11,272 bases of DNA from Spirosoma fluviale (GTDB lineage: Bacteria > Bacteroidota > Bacteroidia > Cytophagales > Spirosomataceae), in assembly GCA_945906915.1 (NCBI GenBank), contig CAMDSI010000055.1, forward strand, positions 1 to 11,272, read 5' to 3'. The notes under the pieces are model-generated. The model had not been told where the DNA came from. It did not search any database and worked only from the letters and a program-made list of their open reading frames with translations. Below are positions 1 to 8,021 of the stretch, in pieces (within the stretch, counting starts at the first letter, position 1; each line of letters opens with the position of its first letter). A program made the translations under genes and the position numbers.

Positions 1-1190
1 TGAACACGCGCGGCGTCGTCTCCGATTTTCTCTTTTATAGCAGCAATTTCAGGTGCTAAAATACGTGTCTTAGCCATGGAAACGTATGATTTATACGTCA
101 ATGGCAATAAGGCTGTTTTGATAATTAACACTAAAACAATAATTAATAAGCCATAATTCTTGAAAATACTTTCTAAGAAACCAAATAAGGGAAGAAAGAT
201 ATATTTCGTAATCGGCAATAGAAAATCATAACTTAGTTTAACATTTTTGCCAAACTCAGGTGCCTCGATTTTATTGACGATTTCATAATCATTCGGGCCA
301 AAATAGAATTGAAAGGATGATTTACCCGCTGTTAGATCTTGCGCTGATGCGATTATTTGTGCGTCTAGTGTTTTGATATTAAGGCTATCAGTCAAATTAG
401 GCGTGGCAGTTAATGCCGCAGATTTGAAAGTAAATCCTTGGGGAATGATACCTGATAAGAAGTACTTCTTTTTAAAACTGATCCATTTAGTGCTCTTGTC
501 TAAATTTTCACTCGTCACTGAACTCGTGTTCTCCGATAGATAATCAAATTCTTCATCTTCCGTCAGCAAATAATTGATCGTTGCTTTGCGTTCTTCCGTG
601 ATGTCTTTTTCTGTTTGGTGAACTTGTTCTTTCCAATGAATAAAATAATCGCCTCCTGTGATGCTGACAGATTTAGCATCTAATTGATAATCGACTAAAA
701 AACCGCTTTCTGGGAGAATATAGCTCGATTTTATGGACTGTCCATTGGTTAATGTGCTGACGAATTCTACTTTATTACCGGTTTGAATACCTGCAAAATC
801 AAGAGTAGATACTTTTATTTTCCCCGCACTAGTAGGTAATTCGATAGAGAATTCATCACTCGCAGCATTGTATAAATACAATCCGTCTTTTTTACCTGCA
901 TCGAAAGTAGCAAAGCTTTTGTAGTTCTTTAATTGAACCGAAACTAGTTTAGCACCTTTAGAAGATATTTTAACAACAATATCTTTGTTTTCCAGCGTAA
1001 ATACCTGCTCTGGTTTTGCCGAACTATCGATGGCTACCACTTTAGCGGAATCTTTTATGGCTGCAACGCTTGCCTTTTGTGTTAGCGCTTTCGCTTTTAC
1101 GACTGGAACTTCTTTAGGGGCAAAGAAATATTGGTAGCCTAAGAGCATACCCATTATTAATACGATACCCGTGATGGAATTTCTATCCAT
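1..1190 (-). CDS. yidC: Membrane protein insertase YidC (Oxa1 family), N-terminal 396 residues, 3' end outside window
   Basis: YidC inserts and folds inner-membrane proteins, alone or with SecYEG. The visible part has an N-terminal membrane anchor (about residues 6-23), a linker rich in Lys, Ala and Val, a large periplasmic beta domain (about 60-320), and the start of the conserved insertase core. The core shows a hydrophobic helix at about 343-364 with LLPLTYKSYVSMAKTRIL at 361-378, then a charged cytoplasmic helix ending GDDAARV at the window edge. This matches the PLT..Q/S..SMAK signature of Gram-negative YidC. Lys358 occupies the place of the conserved hydrophilic-groove arginine of E. 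coli YidC; as far as I recall, lysine is common there in Bacteroidota. The start ATG lies 6 bp after the pyrG stop, so the gene is probably transcribed with pyrG. The frame is open to base 1; roughly a third of the protein (remaining transmembrane helices) is missing because the window ends, not because the gene is broken. Confidence 0.96.
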   Translation of the reverse strand, partial: MDRNSITGIVLIMGMLLGYQYFFAPKEVPVVKAKALTQKASVAAIKDSAKVVAIDSSAKPEQVFTLENKDIVVKISSKGAKLVSVQLKNYKSFATFDAGKKDGLYLYNAASDEFSIELPTSAGKIKVSTLDFAGIQTGNKVEFVSTLTNGQSIKSSYILPESGFLVDYQLDAKSVSITGGDYFIHWKEQVHQTEKDITEERKATINYLLTEDEEFDYLSENTSSVTSENLDKSTKWISFKKKYFLSGIIPQGFTFKSAALTATPNLTDSLNIKTLDAQIIASAQDLTAGKSSFQFYFGPNDYEIVNKIEAPEFGKNVKLSYDFLLPITKYIFLPLFGFLESIFKNYGLLIIVLVLIIKTALLPLTYKSYVSMAKTRILAPEIAAIKEKIGDDAARV

Positions 1191-1196
1191 GATTGT

Positions 1197-2846
1197 TTAT
1201 TTTGAATTTTTGATGAATGGAACAGCGTGTTGGTGAGCTGCTTTAACAAATTGTACAAATAGGGGAGCAGGACTTTCTACCGTCGATTTATATTCTGGGT
1301 GAAATTGAACTCCCACGAAGAAAGGATGATTCTCGATTTCTACTATTTCTACTAAACTAGAATCAGGGTTTATTCCTGAAGTAATTAATCCAGCTTTGTG
1401 GAAACGCTCTAGATAGTCATTATTAAATTCATAGCGATGTCTATGTCGTTCTTGAATAGCTGATTTACCATATATTTTATAGGCCAAAGTTCCCTTTTCA
1501 ATCTTACAAGGATAAGAACCCAAACGCATCGTACCACCTTTTTCAGAGATCTCTTTTTGTTCTAACATTAAGTTAATCACGGGATCTGGACTGTCTGGAT
1601 TCATCTCAAACGAATGAGCTTCTGTTAAACCCATTACATTTCGGGCATATTCAATCACAGCACATTGCATACCTAGGCAAATACCTAAGAAAGGTATTTT
1701 GTTTTCCCGAGCATATTTCACTGCATTAATTTTACCCTGAATTCCTCTTTCGCCAAAACCCGGCGCCACTAAAATACCATCTAATCCTGCCAAAGTCTCA
1801 GCTACGTTTTCCGCATCCATTGTTTCGGATGAGATCCATTGTAAGTTGACTTTTATATCATTAGCAGCTCCAGCATGAATAAAGGACTCGGCGATGGATT
1901 TATACGAATCTTTTAATTCTACGTATTTTCCAATCAAACCCACATTAATTTCAAACTTCGGATTCTGCAATTTCGTTAAGAAGTTAGTCCAGTTCTTCAG
2001 GTTAGCCTCCTTATCGTTATAGATATCTAATTTATATAATACACGACTATCTAAACGTTCATTCTGCATTAAAAGAGGAACTTGATAGATAGTAGAGGCA
2101 TCGCGAGCTTCGATAACATCAGCTTCAGAAACGTTACAAAATAATCCGATTTTCTTCTTCATTTCTTGAGGAATCGGATGTTCTGTACGGCAAACTAAGA
2201 TATCAGGCTGAATTCCTGATTCTGATAATTGCTTTACGCTATGTTGAGTAGGCTTTGTTTTTAATTCCCCTGCAGAAGCTAAATACGGAATTAAGGTCAA
2301 GTGTATAAATAGCGTATTTTTCTCCCCTAGATCCCATTTTAATTGGCGTGCTGCCTCGATAAAGGGAAGAGATTCTATATCACCTACACATCCACCAATC
2401 TCCGTGATGACGATATCATATTTGCCTGATTCACCTAGTATTAAAATATTGCGTTTAATTTCATCGGTAATGTGAGGAACTACTTGGACGGTTTTTCCCA
2501 AATAATCACCACGACGTTCCTTTGTAATCACATTATGATAAATACGACCAGTTGTGATATTATTCGCTTGACTTGTGGGCGTATTTAAAAAACGCTCATA
2601 ATGGCCTAAGTCAAGATCTGTTTCTGCTCCATCGTTCGTTACATAGCATTCGCCATGTTCGTAAGGATTCAGTGTACCTGGATCAATATTGATATAAGGG
2701 TCAAACTTTTGGATTGTACAGGTTAGACCTCGCGCTTGAAGTAGCTTCGCTAAAGACGAGGCAATGATGCCTTTTCCTAACGAGCTTGTTACACCACCCG
2801 TAACAAAAATGAACTTAGATTTCTTGGGATTCCCTTTACCAGACAT
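1197..2846 (-). CDS. pyrG: CTP synthase (glutamine-hydrolysing)
   Basis: Converts UTP to CTP using ATP and ammonia from glutamine; cytosolic, last step of de novo pyrimidine nucleotide synthesis. With the start used here the protein has 549 residues, close to the usual 535-550. The amidoligase domain (about 1-270) opens with the P-loop region FVTGGVTSSLGKG (14-26) and contains DPYINIDPGTLNPYEHGE (49-66). A class I glutamine amidotransferase domain follows (about 300-540), with nucleophile Cys390 in GICLGMQ and the His516/Glu518 pair in VQFHPEY. All catalytic residues are present. The frame stays open upstream to an ATG at 2933, adding 29 residues. I reject that start because the extension is unlike the family, whose N-terminus begins just before the KFIFVTGG strand, and because a promoter-like -7 box lies between the two ATGs. 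It is followed 6 bp later by yidC. Confidence 0.97.
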   Translation of the reverse strand: MSGKGNPKKSKFIFVTGGVTSSLGKGIIASSLAKLLQARGLTCTIQKFDPYINIDPGTLNPYEHGECYVTNDGAETDLDLGHYERFLNTPTSQANNITTGRIYHNVITKERRGDYLGKTVQVVPHITDEIKRNILILGESGKYDIVITEIGGCVGDIESLPFIEAARQLKWDLGEKNTLFIHLTLIPYLASAGELKTKPTQHSVKQLSESGIQPDILVCRTEHPIPQEMKKKIGLFCNVSEADVIEARDASTIYQVPLLMQNERLDSRVLYKLDIYNDKEANLKNWTNFLTKLQNPKFEINVGLIGKYVELKDSYKSIAESFIHAGAANDIKVNLQWISSETMDAENVAETLAGLDGILVAPGFGERGIQGKINAVKYARENKIPFLGICLGMQCAVIEYARNVMGLTEAHSFEMNPDSPDPVINLMLEQKEISEKGGTMRLGSYPCKIEKGTLAYKIYGKSAIQERHRHRYEFNNDYLERFHKAGLITSGINPDSSLVEIVEIENHPFFVGVQFHPEYKSTVESPAPLFVQFVKAAHQHAVPFIKNSK

Positions 2847-2876
2847 TGAAAGAATTGTTGATTTGGTTACGGGAAA

Positions 2877-2884
2877 CAAAGATA
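2877..2884 (-). promoter_or_regulatory. Candidate -7 box of the pyrG-yidC promoter
   Basis: On the minus strand this reads TATCTTTG, a full match to the Bacteroidota -7 consensus TAnnTTTG. It sits 30 bases upstream of the chosen pyrG ATG, leaving a short leader. I see no clear TTG/TTTG -33 element at the expected spacing, so the call rests on one half of the promoter. It lies in the 103-bp divergent region (2847-2949). The plus-strand gene at 2950 must be read from the same region; only near-matches such as TATTTTTA (2913-2920) and TATCTTG (2924-2930) are visible for it. Confidence 0.42.
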
Positions 2885-2949
2885 GTGAAATAAAAGCATA
2901 CCGAATTAATCCTATTTTTATTTTATCTTGCATTCATAAAAATATTTGA

Positions 2950-5900
2950 ATGAAACCTCAACAAATTACCCTCTTTTCAGCCTCAGCGGGATCAGGTAAA
3001 ACCTATACCTTAACCATTGAGTATATCAAGATGGCGCTCTGTGAGGTAGAAATGAAAGGATATTTCCGACGTATTTTAGCTGTCACTTTTACCATTAAAG
3101 CAGCGGAAGAAATGCGTCAAAGAATTTTACATTTTTTAGCAGGTTTAGCAGATTATCCTAACTTTGATCGAACATCTGCTTCAGACCAACCTCAATTTAT
3201 CGCTATTTTAGAAAAAGTTCAGTCGGAATTAGCAGAAGACGGCATTCATTTAAGCAAGGACGATTTAGCATCTCGGGCAGCGACTACCTTACAGCAAATC
3301 TTACAGGATTACGGATTATTCTCCGTTATGACCATTGATTCCTTTGTCCAGCGTCTAAGTGCATCGTTCGTGGATGAATTAAACTTACCCACTCAATATG
3401 AAGTATTATTAGATTCGAATGGGCTCATTCATGAATTAATAAATCAACTATTAGAGCAAGTTAATAGTACAGGTGATCAGGAATTGAGTGAATTGATTTT
3501 ATCTTTTGCTAATCAAGAAATAGCGGAAGGTCGAAATTGGAATCGCATGCGCGATAGTCTTCATTCCTTTTTAAAGATCACCTTAGAAGAAAAGTTTTTA
3601 GCTATTGAACCACAATTAGCTCCTTTTCATACTAGTGATTTCCTGCGATTAGAGCATCAATTGCGTGATACCATGGACCAAATGGTTGTAGAGGTGAAAG
3701 CTGTTGCGTCTTCTTTTTTGGAAATTATTTCAACCATAGGATTAGAAGATTCGATGTATTTTCAAGGTGCTAAGGGTCCTGTAGGCATCATGAAATCGGT
3801 TTATGCTAAGCCTGAAATCGCAGATAAACCCTATGCTTACTTGCGTTCCGCTATTGAAAATAATACGTGGACTTCTTCTAAAGCCTCTACCAGCGAAAAG
3901 GCTTTAATTGAAACTTACTCCTCCGAATTATCAAATTTAGGATCCCAATTTTTGGATCTGCAAGAATTACATAGTAAGCGTCATCGTTTTCTTCATTGGG
4001 TTTTGAAGGATTTGAAAAAAATAGCCTTACTTAATTTGATTCAACGAGAAATGCGTTTGTATCAACAAGAAAATTCCGCTATTCCTATATCAGAATTTTC
4101 TAAACGTGTGTATGAGGTTATTTCTAATGACCCCATCCCTTTTATCTATGAAAAACTAGGGGATCGTTATTTTCATATTTTCATAGATGAGTTTCAAGAT
4201 ACGTCCATTTTACAATGGAAGAATTTTATGCCTCTGATTGAAAATGCTACTTCAATTGGTAAACGTAGTTTATTGGTAGGGGACGCAAAGCAATCTATAT
4301 ATAAGTTTCGAGGCGGTGAAGTTAGTCTTATAGCCTCTTTAGCTACTCAAGACCCCACTCTAGTTTCTAGTCATTTTACGGAAGATTCTTTAGATGAACA
4401 ACGTTTTGATTATTTGTTGAATCAAGTAGGGCCTAAGGCTTTACGTGATAATTACCGAAGCGCAGCGGAGGTAGTGGAATTTAATAATTCTTTTTATCAT
4501 TCGTTAACAGAGAATCAAACGGTAATTTCTTTATGTCCATTAATAACACCTTTGTATGGTCAGAATTTGAAACAAAATGCGAAGGTAGCTGCTTCTAAAT
4601 TTAGTGGTAAAGTGGATCTATTGGTTTATCATAAATCAAAAGAGACATTCGGTTTTACGGAGCCAGAGAATGAATTCATGTTTGAGCAGGTATTGAATTT
4701 AATCGAGCACAACAGAAGGTTAGGATTTAGATATAAGGACTTGGCTGTATTAACTAGAAAAAATAAGCATTCTCGTTATATAGCTTTAAGGCTAAAAGAA
4801 AAGGGTATTCCTGTTATTTCGTCTGACTCTTTATTAGTTCATTATTCACCCGTTGTGGGTTTTCTGCTTTCTTTTTTAGCTCTGCATGAGAATCCGAAAG
4901 AGAATCTTTATTTGTATGAACTACTTTATCAACATGCCGAAATACTGGGTGAACAAGTGGATCAAGAAAACCTATCCTATGTCTCGTCGCTGCAGGGACA
5001 TTCAGCTTTATCGAATGCAATCGAATATTTCCACCAAAAAGGTATTGTAATTCCTGTCTATTCTGATCTACTACATTGGGTGTATGATTTGGTTTCCGTT
5101 TTTGATTTATTAAATCAGGCTAGTGGTCAAGATTATTTGTGGAAATTTTTAGATGTAATAAACGAATATGTTCTTTTGAAGGACAAAATGGTATCGGGTT
5201 TTTTACAACATTTCAATCAAAACAGGAATTCTTATTGCATAGCTGGTTCAAATGAAGCGGATGCCGTAACGATTTCTAGCATTCATAAAGCCAAAGGTTT
5301 GGAGTATCCTGTGGTCATTGTTCCTTTTGTTAATTGGACTTTTCAAGCTGATTCTGAAAAGATTTGGTACGAACTAGGGGAGGAGGAATCTGCCGATTTA
5401 TGGATGGGGGATGAAAGACATTTGCATCAGGTGTATGGTCGAGTCAATTCGACGGAGGTACTAGCCTTCCCTGCTTTGGCCCTTCAAACCCAAGCGGAGA
5501 AAGAAGCGATATTTTTAGATGCTTTAAATATGTTGTATGTAGCAACAACTCGCCCTAAGCAATCTTTACATCTTTTATTGACTGTACCAGAGCCAGAAAT
5601 GCATAGTAAGACTATTTCAACCTATGAGAATTCGGTCGGTAAATTAGTGTATGAGTTCGCTCAATCAGCAACAGATTCAGCTACTTTAGTTCCTTATTTT
5701 ACTGGGGAAACAGCGTGGAAGATGTCCTATTTTTCGTTTTCAGAATCAGCACTTATTCCGTCTTTAGATCATAAGGAATTAAATTCGATCGAAAAGCGGG
5801 TTCGAATTCAAATGGGTGACATTATTCCACCTATTCAATTGAGAGTAAATACGGCCAAAGCAGATTTGTATACGTCGGCTTCTAAAAAAAGAGAGATAGG

Positions 5901-6273
5901 AAATCAATTACATGATTTATTAGCCCAATTACCTGACATGGAGTCCTGGCCTGCTTTACGTGCTAAATCTAAATTAGATTTAGCTTTATTGGATGCCTTA
6001 TTAGAGGATACAACAGTACAAGGTTTCTTTACTAAAGATCAATTAGCCTTTAAGGAAGTAGATTTATTATGCCCTGATGGAAAAATTAGTAGGCCGGACA
6101 GAGTGAATAATATCGGAGGATCTTTACAAGTGATTGATTTTAAAACCGGTAAGCAAAAGCCTGAACATCAGGATCAGATAAATAGATATAAACAAACCTT
6201 AGTGGCTATGGGTCATCAGGTGACTGAAGGTGTTTTGATTTATGTTGAATCTAAAGAATTAGTCTATGTGTAA
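2950..6273 (+). CDS. AddA/RecB-like UvrD-family helicase with C-terminal PD-(D/E)XK nuclease
   Basis: Superfamily 1A helicase fused to a RecB-type nuclease, as expected for the AddA-like subunit of a double-strand break resection enzyme; DNA-bound in the cytosol. At 1107 residues it has the usual length. Helicase motifs are intact: Walker A ASAGSGKT (11-18), AVTFTIKAAEEMR (44-56), Walker B IDEFQD (412-417), VGDAKQSIYKFRGG (443-456), NYRS (501-504), TISSIHKAKGLEYP (774-787) and LYVATTRPK (862-870). The nuclease domain has GNQLH with His988, Glu1036, RPD with Asp1050, IDFKTGK with Asp1063 and Lys1065, and QINRY with Gln1076 and Tyr1080, so it should be catalytically competent. An AddB-like partner would be expected, but none is in the window. 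The ATG at 2950 begins eight residues before the first beta strand's Walker A Ser, typical for the family. The stop overlaps the next gene by 8 bp. AddA is the likeliest name; orthology is not proven, so I give no symbol. Confidence 0.9.
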   Translation: MKPQQITLFSASAGSGKTYTLTIEYIKMALCEVEMKGYFRRILAVTFTIKAAEEMRQRILHFLAGLADYPNFDRTSASDQPQFIAILEKVQSELAEDGIHLSKDDLASRAATTLQQILQDYGLFSVMTIDSFVQRLSASFVDELNLPTQYEVLLDSNGLIHELINQLLEQVNSTGDQELSELILSFANQEIAEGRNWNRMRDSLHSFLKITLEEKFLAIEPQLAPFHTSDFLRLEHQLRDTMDQMVVEVKAVASSFLEIISTIGLEDSMYFQGAKGPVGIMKSVYAKPEIADKPYAYLRSAIENNTWTSSKASTSEKALIETYSSELSNLGSQFLDLQELHSKRHRFLHWVLKDLKKIALLNLIQREMRLYQQENSAIPISEFSKRVYEVISNDPIPFIYEKLGDRYFHIFIDEFQDTSILQWKNFMPLIENATSIGKRSLLVGDAKQSIYKFRGGEVSLIASLATQDPTLVSSHFTEDSLDEQRFDYLLNQVGPKALRDNYRSAAEVVEFNNSFYHSLTENQTVISLCPLITPLYGQNLKQNAKVAASKFSGKVDLLVYHKSKETFGFTEPENEFMFEQVLNLIEHNRRLGFRYKDLAVLTRKNKHSRYIALRLKEKGIPVISSDSLLVHYSPVVGFLLSFLALHENPKENLYLYELLYQHAEILGEQVDQENLSYVSSLQGHSALSNAIEYFHQKGIVIPVYSDLLHWVYDLVSVFDLLNQASGQDYLWKFLDVINEYVLLKDKMVSGFLQHFNQNRNSYCIAGSNEADAVTISSIHKAKGLEYPVVIVPFVNWTFQADSEKIWYELGEEESADLWMGDERHLHQVYGRVNSTEVLAFPALALQTQAEKEAIFLDALNMLYVATTRPKQSLHLLLTVPEPEMHSKTISTYENSVGKLVYEFAQSATDSATLVPYFTGETAWKMSYFSFSESALIPSLDHKELNSIEKRVRIQMGDIIPPIQLRVNTAKADLYTSASKKREIGNQLHDLLAQLPDMESWPALRAKSKLDLALLDALLEDTTVQGFFTKDQLAFKEVDLLCPDGKISRPDRVNNIGGSLQVIDFKTGKQKPEHQDQINRYKQTLVAMGHQVTEGVLIYVESKELVYV

Positions 6274-6754
6274 GCGACTACTCTATTTAGGTTTTCTCCT
6301 ATTATTATTAGACTCTTGTTCTTTTGTAAAACGTATCTTTCATCGTTCTAATTCGTCTAACTATAGTTCTGCGGAGATTAAAGATATAATTAAAGAGGCA
6401 AAGAAGTATAAAGGAGTTCCTTATCGTACTGGTGGAATGGATTCAAAAGGTATGGATTGCTCAGGCTTGTTATTTAAAGCCTATCAATCCAGTGATTTTG
6501 ATATTCCCCGGGTATCTGGAGAGCAAGCAAAATTCGGTGATGAAATTAAACTTAACGAAGTACAGCTAGGGGATTGGGTATTTTTTGCAACCGGTAAAGT
6601 AGGTCTTATTAATCATGTGGGTTTAATTACTAAAGATAAGCCATCGATTAGTTTTATTCATGCAAGCACGACTTATGGGGTAAGGGAGGATTTACTCTAT
6701 CAAAAATTCTGGCTAGATAGAATCGTCAAAATTATACGCCCATTTAAAAATTAA
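6266..6754 (+). CDS. NlpC/P60-family cell-wall hydrolase, probable lipoprotein
   Basis: Predicted peptidoglycan endopeptidase of 162 residues. The N-terminus is a lipoprotein-type signal: Lys3/Arg4, a Leu-rich core (5-15) and a lipobox LDSC with Cys18 as the lipidated residue; Asp at -2 is atypical. The residues after Cys (SFVKRIFHR) are basic, without the acidic stretch that marks surface-exposed Bacteroidota lipoproteins, so a periplasm-facing location is likely. The NlpC/P60 domain spans about 36-160 with nucleophile Cys65 in MDCSGL, PRVSGEQ (81-87), LGDWVFF (101-107), His117 in INHVGLI and His132 in FIHAST, completing a Cys-His-His triad. Family members cleave D-Glu to diamino acid bonds in stem peptides (family knowledge). 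Its start codon lies inside the last codons of the helicase gene (ATGTGTAA-type 8-bp overlap), implying translational coupling, although I see no functional link between the two. Confidence 0.93.
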   Translation: MCKRLLYLGFLLLLLDSCSFVKRIFHRSNSSNYSSAEIKDIIKEAKKYKGVPYRTGGMDSKGMDCSGLLFKAYQSSDFDIPRVSGEQAKFGDEIKLNEVQLGDWVFFATGKVGLINHVGLITKDKPSISFIHASTTYGVREDLLYQKFWLDRIVKIIRPFKN

Positions 6755-6778
6755 TATGGTTTTTAGGCTTTGATGTGC

Positions 6779-6786
6779 TATTTTTG
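6779..6786 (+). promoter_or_regulatory. Candidate -7 box of the polyamine gene pair promoter
   Basis: TATTTTTG fully matches the Bacteroidota -7 consensus TAnnTTTG and ends 19 bases before the ATG at 6806. About 20 bases upstream lies TATGG rather than a clean TTG, so the -33 element is weak. It sits in the 51-bp gap (6755-6805) after the NlpC/P60 gene. I see no convincing terminator hairpin in that gap, so some read-through from upstream is possible. Confidence 0.45.
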
Positions 6787-6805
6787 CATTTCTTTTTAAA
6801 ATGCT

Positions 6806-8020
6806 ATGTCTAAAAAAATTGTAATTATTGGTGCAGGTGGTGTAGGAAATGTAGTCGTAAAGAAATGTGCGATGAATCCTGCGGCTTTTTCTGAAATCGT
6901 TTTAGCTTCTCGAACTTTATCAAAATGTGATGCGATCGCAGCCGAATGTGCTTCCATTGGTTTGCCTACTGCAGTGAGAACTCGTAGGGTAGATGCAGAT
7001 AATGTACCTGAATTGGTAACCTTGTTTAAGGAAGAAAAGCCATTTTTAGTTATTAATGTGGCATTGCCTTACCAAGACCTAACTATTATGGATGCTTGTT
7101 TAGAGGCAGGTGTTCATTATTTAGATACTGCTAATTACGAGCCAAAAGACGTAGCTAAATTCGAATATTCTTGGCAATGGGCTTATCAAGATAAATTTAA
7201 GAAAGCTGGTTTGATGGCTTTATTAGGTTGTGGTTTTGACCCAGGTGTAACAGGGGTTTATACGGCTTATGCAAACAAGCACTATTTCGATGAGATGCAT
7301 TATTTAGACATCATAGATTGTAATGCAGGTGATCATGGAAAGGCTTTTGCCACTAACTTTAATCCGGAGATTAATATCCGTGAGATTACGCAGAAAGGTA
7401 AATATTGGGAAAATGGGCAATGGATTGAAATTGAGCCTATGTCCATTCACAAGCCTATTGATTACCCGAATATAGGACCTAAAGAGTCGTATGTATTATA
7501 CCACGAAGAGTTAGAGTCGCTAACTAAAAACTTCCCTTCCTTGAAGCGGGCACGTTTTTGGATGACTTTTGGTCAAGCCTATTTGACTCACTTAGAAGTT
7601 TTGCAAAATGTAGGTATGACTTCGATTGCTCCTATTAAGTTTAATGGAATGGATATTGTTCCTCTAGAATTCTTAAAGGCAGTTCTTCCTGAGCCTGGTT
7701 CATTAGGTGAAAATTATTCAGGCCAAACTTCTATCGGTTGCCAAATTAAAGGAATCAAGGACGGTAAGGATGCCACTTACTATGTTTGGAATAACTGTCA
7801 TCATGCCGATTGCTATCAAGAGGTTCAAGCACAGGGTGTTAGTTATACCACTGGTGTACCGGCTATGATCGGAGCCTCCTTAATGGTGGATGGTACCTGG
7901 TTTGCTACCGGTGTTTATAATGTGGAAGAATTTAATCCAGATCCATTTATGGAATTATTAAATATCCATGGTTTACCTTGGGATGAGCAGCACAATATCA
8001 CTTTACCACACGAATATTAA
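6806..8020 (+). CDS. Carboxy(nor)spermidine dehydrogenase (saccharopine dehydrogenase-like)
   Basis: Predicted NAD(P)H-dependent reductase that condenses putrescine (or diaminopropane) with L-aspartate semialdehyde to give carboxyspermidine (or carboxynorspermidine), the first step of the S-adenosylmethionine-independent spermidine route. The 404 residues begin with a Rossmann strand and the dinucleotide loop GAGGVG (9-14), then ASRTLSKC (34-41). NVALPYQDLTIMDACLEAG (84-102) plus HYLDTAN (104-110), and GCGFDPG (141-147), are typical of the saccharopine dehydrogenase family. A true saccharopine dehydrogenase (lysine metabolism) cannot be excluded from this gene alone. The decarboxylase starting one base after its stop makes the polyamine role much the better reading. 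In Bacteroides this enzyme pair makes spermidine (family knowledge). An ATG at 6801 is in a different frame and was not used. The gene has its own promoter-like box just upstream. Confidence 0.93.
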   Translation: MSKKIVIIGAGGVGNVVVKKCAMNPAAFSEIVLASRTLSKCDAIAAECASIGLPTAVRTRRVDADNVPELVTLFKEEKPFLVINVALPYQDLTIMDACLEAGVHYLDTANYEPKDVAKFEYSWQWAYQDKFKKAGLMALLGCGFDPGVTGVYTAYANKHYFDEMHYLDIIDCNAGDHGKAFATNFNPEINIREITQKGKYWENGQWIEIEPMSIHKPIDYPNIGPKESYVLYHEELESLTKNFPSLKRARFWMTFGQAYLTHLEVLQNVGMTSIAPIKFNGMDIVPLEFLKAVLPEPGSLGENYSGQTSIGCQIKGIKDGKDATYYVWNNCHHADCYQEVQAQGVSYTTGVPAMIGASLMVDGTWFATGVYNVEEFNPDPFMELLNIHGLPWDEQHNITLPHEY

Positions 8021-8021
8021 G

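Noticed and set aside
2764..2949. 61-aa plus-strand open frame across the pyrG start and the divergent intergenic region
   Set aside because: It is mostly antisense to the conserved N-terminus of pyrG, resembles nothing, and ends immediately before the helicase start. It is a shadow frame.
4814..5020. 68-aa minus-strand open frame inside the helicase gene
   Set aside because: Fully antisense to a conserved helicase with intact motifs on both sides; no signal or domain of its own.
7968..8021. Upstream in-frame ATG for nspC, which would overlap the dehydrogenase gene
   Set aside because: The added 18 residues are the out-of-frame reading of the dehydrogenase C-terminus; the ATG at 8022 gives the family-typical N-terminus and one-base spacing.
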